From Aeromicrobium senzhongii (GTDB lineage: Bacteria > Actinomycetota > Actinomycetes > Propionibacteriales > Nocardioidaceae): a DNA stretch of 64,000 nt. Under the pieces are notes generated by a model. The model saw nothing but the letters and a program-made list of their open reading frames with translations, searched no databases and was not told where the DNA came from. Made by a program: the position numbers and the translations under genes. Of the stretch, positions 1 to 7,081 are shown piece by piece (positions within the stretch are counted from its first letter, which is position 1; each line of letters begins with the position of its first letter). The stretch is from NCBI RefSeq assembly GCF_014334735.1, contig NZ_CP060587.1:620001-684000 (forward strand), written 5' to 3'.

Positions 1-2
1 CC

Positions 3-674
3 GCCCGCCGTCGCCGCAACGTGCTGCTGACGCTGGTCGCCGTGCTGGCGGTGCTCTCCGGTCTCGCGATCGCTCGTGTCACCGCGGTGTGGACCCCGGC
101 CATCGGTGTCGGCCTGATCGTCGCCTGGCTCGTGTTGTGCCGCGTCATGGTCCGCCAGGAGCGTGGCATCGGTCGCCAGAGTGAGGGTCGTTCGTCGGCC
201 GGCCTGGGTGCTGCTGTTCGTCGCCTGCGCGCTGTCCCGGCCGCCACCGGCCGTCTGTTCAGCTGGGCGTCGGGCCGCGTCACCGAGGGCGGCTCGAAGG
301 CTGCCGTCGGCGGCACCGCCGCCGACGAGGAGATGACCGTCGTCGTCTCCGACCAGGTCGAGGACTACGACCCGAACCGCCGCAACGTCATGGAGATGGA
401 CGCCCCGCTGGGTGCCGACGCCTTGGACGAGCAGCTGCAGATCGCGGTCCCCAGCGTCTCGGCCACCACGGGCGAGCCGGTCTGGGATCCGCTGCCGATC
501 ACGGTTCCGACGTACGTCAGCAAGCCGCGTGCCGGTCGCACCGTGCGCACCATCGAGTTCGGTCAGCCCGGCGCCTGGACGTCCGGTCACGTCGAGGGTG
601 AGCAGACCGAACTGCCCGGCATCGCAGGCGATGAGGGCGACACCGGCACCGAGCAGCGCGCCGTCGGTCACTGA
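3..674 (+). CDS. GlpR/SepX-like divisome membrane protein, 5'-truncated
   Basis: The reading frame is open to the left edge, so the N-terminus is missing; a GTG at 21 is probably internal. The visible part starts with basic residues (RRRRN), then two adjacent hydrophobic helices (about 45 residues in total), a cytoplasmic linker rich in Ala/Gly/Asp, and a C-terminal motif PTYVSKPRAGRTVRTIEFG followed by PGAWTSG. As I recall the family, that PTYV-x-KPRA...R-TI...PGAWTSG tail is typical of the actinobacterial gephyrin-like molybdotransferase receptor GlpR, named SepX in Streptomyces, which acts at the division septum. The frame ends 69 bases before tRNA-Ala. Family assignment is from memory of the tail motif; a generic two-helix membrane protein is the alternative. 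Confidence 0.62.
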   Translation, partial: ARRRRNVLLTLVAVLAVLSGLAIARVTAVWTPAIGVGLIVAWLVLCRVMVRQERGIGRQSEGRSSAGLGAAVRRLRAVPAATGRLFSWASGRVTEGGSKAAVGGTAADEEMTVVVSDQVEDYDPNRRNVMEMDAPLGADALDEQLQIAVPSVSATTGEPVWDPLPITVPTYVSKPRAGRTVRTIEFGQPGAWTSGHVEGEQTELPGIAGDEGDTGTEQRAVGH

Positions 675-724
675 CCTGCGGCACGCAGACCGACCCGCGG
701 ATGTGATCGGCGGAACGGTTTTGC

Positions 725-730
725 TAGGCT
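725..730 (+). promoter_or_regulatory. -10 hexamer for tRNA-Ala
   Basis: TAGGCT lies 13 bases before the mature tRNA 5' end. Transcription would start near 737 and leave a short 5' leader for RNase P. No convincing -35 element is visible. Confidence 0.5.
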
Positions 731-743
731 GGACCACGGCCTT

Positions 744-816
744 GGGGCATTGGCGCAGTTGGTAGCGCGCTTCGTTCGCATCGAAGAGGTCAGGAGTTCG
801 AATCTCCTATGCTCCA
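744..816 (+). tRNA. tRNA-Ala(CGC)
   Basis: A 73-nt cloverleaf. The acceptor stem GGGGCAT pairs with ATGCTCC at 809-815, with one G-T pair, and the discriminator is A816. The anticodon stem CTTCG/CGAAG encloses the loop TTCGCAT with anticodon CGC at 777-779, which reads GCG (Ala). The T-arm holds the canonical TTCGAAT loop. The 3' CCA is not encoded (ACCC follows), so it is added after transcription. Confidence 0.95.
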
Positions 817-821
817 CCCGA

Positions 822-855
822 GACGGCGCCTCCGGATTCTTCCGGGGGCGCCGTC
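822..855 (+). terminator. Hairpin terminator after tRNA-Ala
   Basis: GACGGCGCC at 822-830 pairs perfectly with GGCGCCGTC at 847-855. The stem continues inward (TCCGGA with TCCGGG, one wobble) to a TTCT loop, about 15 bp in all. It begins five bases after the tRNA discriminator. No T-run follows, as is usual for actinobacterial terminators. Confidence 0.7.
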
Positions 856-898
856 GTCGTTCAGCCTGCGGCCCGCCGCGGCGTCGTTTCCCGCCGCG

Positions 899-910
899 TA
901 GGCTCGGGCC
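899..910 (+). promoter_or_regulatory. Leaderless promoter of first crcB
   Basis: TAGGCT at 899-904 is followed by six bases and the GTG at 911, so the predicted transcription start coincides with the start codon. No ribosome binding site precedes the GTG. No fluoride-riboswitch fold can fit in such a leader. Confidence 0.55.
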
Positions 911-1363
911 GTGCGCGGTCCCGACATCCCCTCCACGCCTGTGTCGGCACTGGGGCCCGTGCTGCTCGTCCTGATCGGCGGCGCGGTGGGCACGCTCGTG
1001 CGGGCCGTGCTCGAGGACACGTTCGCGGCGGGCCCGGGGGAGTGGCCCTGGACCACCTTCGCCATCAACGTGTCCGGATCGTTCCTGCTGGGCGCGCTCG
1101 TGTCGGCGCTCGCGGTACGCGGTGACGACAGCGGTGGGCGTCGCCGAGTGCGGCTTGCCGTGGGCACCGGCGTCCTCGGCGGCTTCACGACGTACAGCAC
1201 GTTCATCGTCGAGGTCGACGAGCTGCTGCGCGACGGGGCGCTCGGTCTGGGCACGGCCTACGCGCTGGGCAGTGTCGTCGCCGGTGTCCTGGCGGCGGGG
1301 CTGGGCGTGCTGCTCGGGGGCGCGCGGACGACGCCGGTCGATCCGGACGAGGCCGGCCGATGA
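911..1363 (+). CDS. crcB: Fluoride channel subunit CrcB/Fluc (first of pair)
   Basis: A 150-residue inner-membrane protein of the Fluc family, which exports fluoride as a dual-topology dimer. Four hydrophobic helices are visible. Family motifs are GGAVGTLVRAVLE near residue 24, NVSGSFLLG near residue 54, and GVLGGFTTYSTF near residue 87, the segment with the pore-lining Thr/Ser and Phe residues. The GTG start fits the leaderless promoter spacing. Its end overlaps the next crcB by four bases (ATGA), a layout typical of tandem crcB genes whose products form a heterodimer. The C-terminal 15 residues are hydrophilic and not conserved. Confidence 0.93.
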   Translation: MRGPDIPSTPVSALGPVLLVLIGGAVGTLVRAVLEDTFAAGPGEWPWTTFAINVSGSFLLGALVSALAVRGDDSGGRRRVRLAVGTGVLGGFTTYSTFIVEVDELLRDGALGLGTAYALGSVVAGVLAAGLGVLLGGARTTPVDPDEAGR

Positions 1364-1731
1364 TCGGCCTCGTGGTGCTGGCCGGAGGGCTCGGCGCGGT
1401 GCTGCGGTTCGTCGTGGATGCATGGGTGACGCGTGTGGTCCGTTCGCGGGTGCCCCTCGGAACCCTCGTCGTCAATGTCACCGGCTCGTTCCTGCTCGGA
1501 CTCGTCGTGGCGCTCAGTGGCGACCATGGCGTCGGTGCGGACGTCCGCTCGGTGGTCGGGACGGGTCTGCTGGGCGGGTACACGACCTTCTCGGCAGCGA
1601 GTGTCGAAGCGGGGAGCCTGGCCCGGCAGCGCGGCTCCCGTGCCCTCGTGACGGCGACTGTGCACGCGGCCGCGATGCTCGTCTGCAGCCTCCTCGCGGC
1701 CGGGCTCGGCCTCTGGTTCGGGGGACGCTGA
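1360..1731 (+). CDS. crcB: Fluoride channel subunit CrcB/Fluc (second of pair)
   Basis: A 123-residue partner of the preceding channel gene, sharing the ATGA overlap that implies translational coupling. It shows the same four-helix plan and motifs: GGLGAVLRFVVD near the N-terminus, NVTGSFLLG, and GLLGGYTTFSAAS. Basic and acidic loop residues differ from the first copy, consistent with the two having fixed opposite orientations and acting as a heterodimer (inference from paired crcB genes elsewhere). It ends 12 bases before the convergent YhgE-like gene. Confidence 0.93.
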   Translation: MIGLVVLAGGLGAVLRFVVDAWVTRVVRSRVPLGTLVVNVTGSFLLGLVVALSGDHGVGADVRSVVGTGLLGGYTTFSAASVEAGSLARQRGSRALVTATVHAAAMLVCSLLAAGLGLWFGGR

Positions 1732-1743
1732 CGCCAGGGCGAT

Positions 1744-3639
1744 CTACAGGGCGATCTCCGGCTTGATCTGCGACACCTTCCAGATCCTTCGTCGATAGGC
1801 CGCGAGGGCCGTCAGGGCCACCGATCCCACCACGTACGCCGCGAGCACCGCGATGTCGCGCGGCAGGCTGTCGAGCGCCGCGTCGTACATCAGGTGACGG
1901 ATGCCGTCGATGGCGTAGGACATCGGCAGGACGTGGTGGGCGGCCTGCAGCGCGCCGGGCAAGGTCTGCCACGGGAACGTGCCGCCGGCGCTGGCCAATT
2001 GCAGGACCAGCAGGACCAGCCCGAGGAACTGACCGACCGGCCCGAGCCACGCGTTGAGGCAGTGCACGATGGCCACGAAGGCCGCAGCCACCAGCATGAG
2101 GAACAGCGCGACCTGCGCGGCACGGAGCACGTCGATGCCCACCACCGCCACCACGATGCCGAGCATGACGAGCACCTGCACGGCCGCGAGGAGCGCGGGG
2201 GTGAGCCAGCCACCGAGAGCCGTGCGCAACGGGGACTGCCGCGCCGCGATCGCGCGGTTCGACAGCGGCCGCACCAGCAGGAACATGACGTAGCTGCCGA
2301 CCCAGGTGCCGATGCACAGGAAGAACGGAGCCAGTCCGGCGCCGTAGCTGTCGGCGGACGCCTGGGCGACGTCCCGGGTCTGGATCGGCGAGGCGATGGC
2401 CTCGGCGGCCTCGTCGCGGCGCTCACGGCCGAGGTCCGGGACCGAGTTGATGCCGTCCTCCAGCCCGGTCGCCAGGCGCTGGGACCCCGCGCGGGCCGTG
2501 CCCAGCCCGGTGGTCAGCTCGTCGGCGCCCGATGCCAGCTTCCTCGCCCCGTTCTCGGCCTCGAGCTGCCCGCTGACGAGCCGGGCGCTGCCGGACTCGG
2601 CGGTCGTGAGGCCGTTCTTGAGCGTCGCGGTGCCGTTCGCGACCTTCTCGGCGCCGGCGGCCAGCTCGTCGATCTGGGCGTCCGTGGCCTGGACCTTGTC
2701 GTTGAGCTGGTTCAGCGGTGCTCCGAGCTGGTCGACCTGCGCCAGGATCCGGCGCTGCTGGGCCGGAGTGAGTCCGGCGTCGTCCAGGAGCTCGGCGATG
2801 TCGGCCCGCGCCTGCGGGAGCGCCTCATTGGCCGTCTTGGAGGCGGCCGCGATGTCGTCGGCCACCGTCGCGATCTTCTCGTTGCCGGCGGCCACCTGGC
2901 GCGACCCGCTCTCGAGCTCGGCCGTGCCCGAGGCGGCACTGCTGATGCCTCGGCCGAGCGTGCGCTGGCCCTCGAGCAGGGTCGCCTGCCCGTCGGCCAG
3001 CTTCGTGGCGCCGGTGGCGAGCCGCTCGCTGCCCTTCTCCGCCTCGGCGATGCCCTGGGTCAGCTTCTCGGCTCCGGCTCCGGCCTCCTGCAGCTTGTCG
3101 TGCAGGGTCGAGAAGCCCAGCAGGAACGCGGCAGCGGCCTTCTCGCCGACGTTCTGGTCGATCGACGCGCTGACCCTCGACAGGACCTGGTCGGCGATCG
3201 TGGCCGAGAGGTAGTTGTTCGCCTCGTTCGTGGTCAGGATCAGCGTGCCCTTCTTGGGGTCGAAGTCCGCCGTCGAGGCGAGCGCCTCGGAGAACCCCCG
3301 GGGGATGGTCAGGGCGAACAGGTACTCGCCGTTCTCGACACCGCGGTCCGCGTCGGCGGCGGACACCTCGCGCCAGTCGAACGAGCCGTCCTTCACCAGG
3401 TCGCGAGCCACCTCCCGGCCGGCGTCGATGCGCCCGCTCTGCTTGCTCTCGGCGGGCTGGTCCTCGACGACCAGCGCGGCCTCGACGGTGGTGAGGCGGC
3501 CGTACGGGTCGTGATTGGCCCACAGGTAGAGCGAGGCGTAGAGGGTCGGGATCAGGATCACGGCCGCGATGGCCAGCCGGGGGAGCAGTCCGGCACTGAG
3601 CCTCAGGAGCTCGGTGAGGGCGAGCCGCAGCGATGTCAT
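1744..3639 (-). CDS. YhgE/Pip family membrane protein
   Basis: A 631-residue protein with the YhgE/Pip architecture. One N-terminal transmembrane helix ends in the family signature YLWANHDPYG near residue 40. A large extracytoplasmic region follows, made of heptad-like Ala/Gly/Leu repeats (coiled coil, about residues 190-400). An ABC-2-like block of five to six helices closes the protein. The family resembles ABC-2 exporters and includes phage-infection protein Pip and ESX-secretion-like factors; the substrate is unknown. ATG at 3639 is preceded by GGGAGG. A longer frame to 3789 is rejected because it runs into the upstream gene. The start overlaps that gene's stop by one base (TGATG), so the two are an operon. 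Confidence 0.85.
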   Translation of the reverse strand: MTSLRLALTELLRLSAGLLPRLAIAAVILIPTLYASLYLWANHDPYGRLTTVEAALVVEDQPAESKQSGRIDAGREVARDLVKDGSFDWREVSAADADRGVENGEYLFALTIPRGFSEALASTADFDPKKGTLILTTNEANNYLSATIADQVLSRVSASIDQNVGEKAAAAFLLGFSTLHDKLQEAGAGAEKLTQGIAEAEKGSERLATGATKLADGQATLLEGQRTLGRGISSAASGTAELESGSRQVAAGNEKIATVADDIAAASKTANEALPQARADIAELLDDAGLTPAQQRRILAQVDQLGAPLNQLNDKVQATDAQIDELAAGAEKVANGTATLKNGLTTAESGSARLVSGQLEAENGARKLASGADELTTGLGTARAGSQRLATGLEDGINSVPDLGRERRDEAAEAIASPIQTRDVAQASADSYGAGLAPFFLCIGTWVGSYVMFLLVRPLSNRAIAARQSPLRTALGGWLTPALLAAVQVLVMLGIVVAVVGIDVLRAAQVALFLMLVAAAFVAIVHCLNAWLGPVGQFLGLVLLVLQLASAGGTFPWQTLPGALQAAHHVLPMSYAIDGIRHLMYDAALDSLPRDIAVLAAYVVGSVALTALAAYRRRIWKVSQIKPEIAL

Positions 3640-4253
3640 CAGGACCTCCCGAGGGTGGCGTGCGAGTGGTCGACACCCTGCAGGGTGGTCGTGGTCAGCT
3701 GCAGGCACACGGCGTAGCCGGAGTCGGCCAGCTCGCGGGCCACCCCGAGGGCCTCGTCGGCCTGCACGCCGTAACGGTCGGGACAACACAGGACGAGGGC
3801 GCGGACGCCGGGGCGCTGGGCGGCGAGATACGCGAGCAACTGGAAGCGCAGCGCGGCCGGCACGTCCTCGACGCGCGTGCGACGCCAGTCCTCGGCGCCG
3901 TACTGGCTCAGCGTCTCGCGCACGTGCCTCGGCCGGGCGGGCAGGCGCGCCATCGCCAGCTCCTCGCCGATCGCCGTGGACAGCGACACGACCTCGTCGG
4001 GCTCGGAGACCGCCGGCACGTCGACGACGGCCACCTCGCGGCGCAGCCGCTGCCCGTCCGCCTCGCCGTCGACCAGGACCTGCCCCGAGGACGGGACCAT
4101 CCGGCCGGCCACGACGAGGCTGAAAGCCGTGTGGCCCGTCCCCGGCGGCCCGTCGATGATCGTGACGGCTCCGGACTCGATCGTCGCTGAGGTGGGGCGC
4201 AGCAGGGGCGAATGAGGGCCGTCCACCGCGACAGCCAGGGATTCGATGCGCAT
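3639..4253 (-). CDS. ABC-type ATPase-like partner of YhgE, degenerate Walker A
   Basis: A 204-residue protein with the outline of an ABC nucleotide-binding domain: an N-terminal beta-sheet, a P-loop-like GPPGTGHTAFSLVVAG near residue 35, and the GRMVPSSGQVLVDG strand that normally follows the P-loop. The invariant Walker A Lys is replaced by His. No LSGGQ signature is visible, and the Walker B region reads VRALVLCCPD, with Asp but no catalytic Glu. Coupling to a YhgE/Pip gene suggests it is a cytoplasmic partner or regulator, possibly binding nucleotide without normal hydrolysis (inference). ATG at 4253 has GAGGT seven bases upstream. Confidence 0.7.
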   Translation of the reverse strand: MRIESLAVAVDGPHSPLLRPTSATIESGAVTIIDGPPGTGHTAFSLVVAGRMVPSSGQVLVDGEADGQRLRREVAVVDVPAVSEPDEVVSLSTAIGEELAMARLPARPRHVRETLSQYGAEDWRRTRVEDVPAALRFQLLAYLAAQRPGVRALVLCCPDRYGVQADEALGVARELADSGYAVCLQLTTTTLQGVDHSHATLGRS

Positions 4254-4345
4254 GGGACCTCGCTACGGCAGTCGGTTCCCTCCACTGTGACCCAGCGTGG
4301 CGGGAACCGAAACCGGAGAGCGACGCCCGCCGGACCCCGGCCGCG

Positions 4346-5386
4346 TCAGAGCACGAGCTCGGCCATGAGGCGCAAGGTGGCCTCGTCGCCCCCGACCATG
4401 AGCGTCGTGACGACGGACTCGCGCCAGGCGGCGAGATCGTCGCGGATCTTCTCCTTCGGTCCGATCAGGGCGATCTTCTCGACGAGGTCGAGGGGGACGG
4501 CGGCCGTGGCCTCGTCCTTGCGACCCTCCAGGTACAGGTCCTGGATCTTCGTGCAGACCTCCTCGAACCCCAGGCGCGCGACGGCGTCGAAGTGGAAGTT
4601 GGCACCCTTCGCGCCCATGCCGCCGACGTACAGCGCGATGAACGGACGGATCCAGTCGGCTGCCGCCTCGAGGTCGTCGGACACGATGACCTGCACCGGG
4701 CAGGCGACCTCGAACTGGTCGCGCGGCAACCGCTCGGGCGAGCGCAGCGCGAAGCCCGCCTCGAGGGCGTCGTGGGCGAAGGTCGCGTCGTGCGGCGAGT
4801 AGAAGAACGGGATCCAGCCGTCGGCGATCTCGGCCGAGAGGGCGATGTTCTTCGGCCCCTCGGCGGCCAGCAGGAGGGGGATCTGATCGCGGACCGGGTG
4901 CAGCGTCGAACGCAGGGACTTGCCCAGGCCGGTGGACTTCAGGCCGTACCTGTCGACGTAGGGGATCTGGATCTGGGCGCCGTCGTGGGCGACCTTCTCG
5001 CGGGCGATCGCCTGACGCAGCACATCGAAGTACTCGCGGGTGCGCGCCAGCGGGCGCGGGTAGGGCTGGCCGTACCAACCCTCCACGACCTGTGGGCCCG
5101 AGACGCCCAGCCCGAGCATCATCCGGCCGCCCGAGAGGTGATCGAGGGTCATGGCGGCCATCGCGGTGGCCGTGGGGGTGCGGGCGGACATCTGGACGAT
5201 GCCGGTGCCGAGCTTGATCCGCTCGGTCGAGGCGCCCAGCCAGGCCAGCGGCGTCAGGGCGTCGGAGCCGTAGGCCTCCGCGGTCCAGACCGAGTCGTAG
5301 CCCAGCTCCTCGGCCAGGGCGACCTGCGCGGCCTGTCCCGGCGGCTGTCCCTTGCCCCAGTAGCCGAGGCTGAGTCCGAGCTTCAT
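4346..5386 (-). CDS. LLM-class F420-dependent oxidoreductase (Rv3520c-like)
   Basis: A 346-residue TIM-barrel enzyme of the luciferase-like monooxygenase superfamily, subgroup using coenzyme F420. It starts MKLGLSLGYWGKG, with typical barrel segments AEELGYDSVWTAE, TERIKLGTGIVQ and GGRMMLGLGVSGPQVVEGWYG. The last is the diagnostic region of the mycobacterial Rv3520c-type group. The substrate is unknown. The start at 5386 is preceded by GGGAGGTG ten bases upstream. A longer frame to 5446 adds a low-complexity Arg-rich lead and is rejected. With fgd at 9.5 kb it indicates an F420-using organism. Confidence 0.85.
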   Translation of the reverse strand: MKLGLSLGYWGKGQPPGQAAQVALAEELGYDSVWTAEAYGSDALTPLAWLGASTERIKLGTGIVQMSARTPTATAMAAMTLDHLSGGRMMLGLGVSGPQVVEGWYGQPYPRPLARTREYFDVLRQAIAREKVAHDGAQIQIPYVDRYGLKSTGLGKSLRSTLHPVRDQIPLLLAAEGPKNIALSAEIADGWIPFFYSPHDATFAHDALEAGFALRSPERLPRDQFEVACPVQVIVSDDLEAAADWIRPFIALYVGGMGAKGANFHFDAVARLGFEEVCTKIQDLYLEGRKDEATAAVPLDLVEKIALIGPKEKIRDDLAAWRESVVTTLMVGGDEATLRLMAELVL

Positions 5387-5482
5387 CCGTCTGCACCTCC
5401 CATGAGCGGGCGCACGTCGCCCGTGTCGTGGCTCACGCTGCCACATCGAGGGCCGCCGCGTCCCGGATGGTCCCGAGGTGGG

Positions 5483-6454
5483 TCAGCGTCGGGCGCGGCG
5501 GCGGCGGACCCCCAGCACGACGACGGCGACCAGGCCCACGGGGATCAGCCACGGTGTCAGCAGTCCGGCGACGGTGACCAGCCCGTCCACGGTGGCGACG
5601 AGGGCGTTCCAGCCGCGCGTGAGGCCCCCACGGAAGCCCTCACCGGGCTCGACCGGGCGCGCGGTGTCCCGGGGCGTCACGAGCACCTCGATGGTGGCCA
5701 GCGAGGTCTGGTCGCGCAGCGCGCGGCGCTGGCCCTGCAGTGCCTCGAGATCTCCCTGGCGCTGGGTGAGCTGGGCCTCGGCGTCGAGCAGGTCTCGGGT
5801 CGACGAGGACTCCGCGACGATCGCCCGCAACCGTCGGATCGACGTCTCCAGCGACGCGATGCGCGCGTCGACGTCCGCGATCGTGGCCGCCTCGTCGGTG
5901 CGCTCGAGGTACACCGAGGACGGCGCGCCGAGGGAGTCGAGCTCGCGCCGGAGCGCCTCGACGCCGTCAGCGGGCACGCGCACGGTGAGCGAGGCCGAGC
6001 CCTCCGCGCCGCCCTCGATGGTCTCGGCGTCGATACGTCCCAGGCGCCCCGCGACGAACGTGCGGATCACCGCGACCGCGTCGCGCACGTCGTCGACCTC
6101 GACCGACATCGAGCCCGTCGTGACGACGGTCGTGAGCGGCGGGACCTCCGCGTCGGCAGCGGTGTCGTCCGCCTCGGCGCCCGCGTCCGACCGGGCACTC
6201 GGCGCCTCCGCCGCGGCCGTGTCATCGGCGGTGGTCGCCTTCGAGTCGCTCGAGGACCCGCCGAGCTCGCTCACTCCCACTCCGACGCCACCCACGACGA
6301 CGACCGCCGCGGCGACGGCGCCCGCGAAGGCCGCCCGCACCCGCCGGCGCCGGTGCCGCGTGGCGCCCTCGTGCTCGGCGACCGCGTCCATCACGCCCAC
6401 GCGCATCCGCTCGATCCGCTCCGGCTCGAGCACCGGCAGCTCCGTCCCGGTCAT
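5483..6454 (-). CDS. DUF4349 membrane protein, sigma-factor partner
   Basis: A 323-residue protein. Residues 1-40 are cytoplasmic and end in a run of Arg; one helix follows at about 42-64. Then comes an extracytoplasmic DUF4349 region (residues about 115-265) with a long coiled coil, and a final helix near 290-312 ending RRRRARR. It overlaps the upstream sigma-factor gene by one base, the layout of sigma/anti-sigma pairs. The N-terminal part lacks the His-x3-Cys-x2-Cys zinc motif of classical ZAS anti-sigma factors, so any anti-sigma role is inference from position and topology. Confidence 0.75.
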   Translation of the reverse strand: MTGTELPVLEPERIERMRVGVMDAVAEHEGATRHRRRRVRAAFAGAVAAAVVVVGGVGVGVSELGGSSSDSKATTADDTAAAEAPSARSDAGAEADDTAADAEVPPLTTVVTTGSMSVEVDDVRDAVAVIRTFVAGRLGRIDAETIEGGAEGSASLTVRVPADGVEALRRELDSLGAPSSVYLERTDEAATIADVDARIASLETSIRRLRAIVAESSSTRDLLDAEAQLTQRQGDLEALQGQRRALRDQTSLATIEVLVTPRDTARPVEPGEGFRGGLTRGWNALVATVDGLVTVAGLLTPWLIPVGLVAVVVLGVRRRRARR

Positions 6455-7029
6455 CAGGCACGCTCCTCTCGCAGGTCGCTGCGCAGGCGGGTCCGCAATC
6501 GCGACACGCGGTTGCGGACGGCTCCGTGGGTCACGCCGACCGCGGCGGCCGCCTGCTCGTAGGTCAGGTCACCGTCGACACACAGCTCGTACAACCGGCG
6601 ATCGATGGGGGAGAGGCGGGCCACGGCCGCCTCGATGGCCGCCGCGACCGCTGCCTCCTCCAGGCGGCCGGAGGGATCGGCGTCGGGATCGACCGGCTCG
6701 TGCTCCAGCGCGACGGCGCGACGGCGCGCACGCTTGCGACGGGTGTTGAGCGCGGTGTACCGCGCCGTGACCATGAGCCACGGCAGGATCGAGCGGTCGG
6801 CGATCGTGATGTCGCCGATGCGCCGCCAGGCCGTGACGAACGTGTCCTGGCAGACGTCCTCTGCCTCGTCGGCGTCGCCGACGACCCGGTGCGCCTGCCA
6901 GTAGACGGCACCGACGTGCCGGTCGAACAGTGTGCCGAACGCGAACGTGTCTCCGCGTCGGGCCCGCGCCAGCAGCGCCGCGTCGCTCAGCGGAGCGTCC
7001 TGCGCCTCGGGCTGGGCCGGTCCGGCCAT
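6454..7029 (-). CDS. ECF-type RNA polymerase sigma factor
   Basis: A 191-residue sigma-70 family factor of the extracytoplasmic-function class. Region 2 spans about residues 20-90 (FDRHVGAVYWQAHRVVGDADEAEDVCQDTFVTAWRR-type segment), with the typical core-binding DAEDVxQDTF motif. Region 4 (about 125-180) carries the helix-turn-helix LTYEQAAAAVGVTHGAVRNR. ATG at 7029 is chosen because AAGGA lies eight bases upstream. A GTG at 7050 would add seven residues but has its GAGAGG only two bases away. It is coupled to the DUF4349 gene downstream, which may sequester it at the membrane. Confidence 0.9.
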   Translation of the reverse strand: MAGPAQPEAQDAPLSDAALLARARRGDTFAFGTLFDRHVGAVYWQAHRVVGDADEAEDVCQDTFVTAWRRIGDITIADRSILPWLMVTARYTALNTRRKRARRRAVALEHEPVDPDADPSGRLEEAAVAAAIEAAVARLSPIDRRLYELCVDGDLTYEQAAAAVGVTHGAVRNRVSRLRTRLRSDLREERA

Positions 7030-7081
7030 CGTCTCGATCCTTGCCTCCACGACCTCTCATGTCGCGGTGCAGCGCATCGTC

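Noticed and set aside
856..910. Fluoride riboswitch before the crcB pair
   Set aside because: The promoter spacing implies a leaderless transcript, and no crcB-motif pseudoknot sequence is visible.
1737..1758. Short direct repeat of AGGGCGATCT between crcB and the YhgE gene
   Set aside because: Two 10-base copies only, lying across the YhgE stop codon; most likely chance.
1894..3717. 607-codon plus-strand open frame opposite the YhgE gene
   Set aside because: Low-complexity Arg/Gly/Glu-rich translation with no domain; it is the antisense shadow of a clear membrane protein in high-GC DNA.
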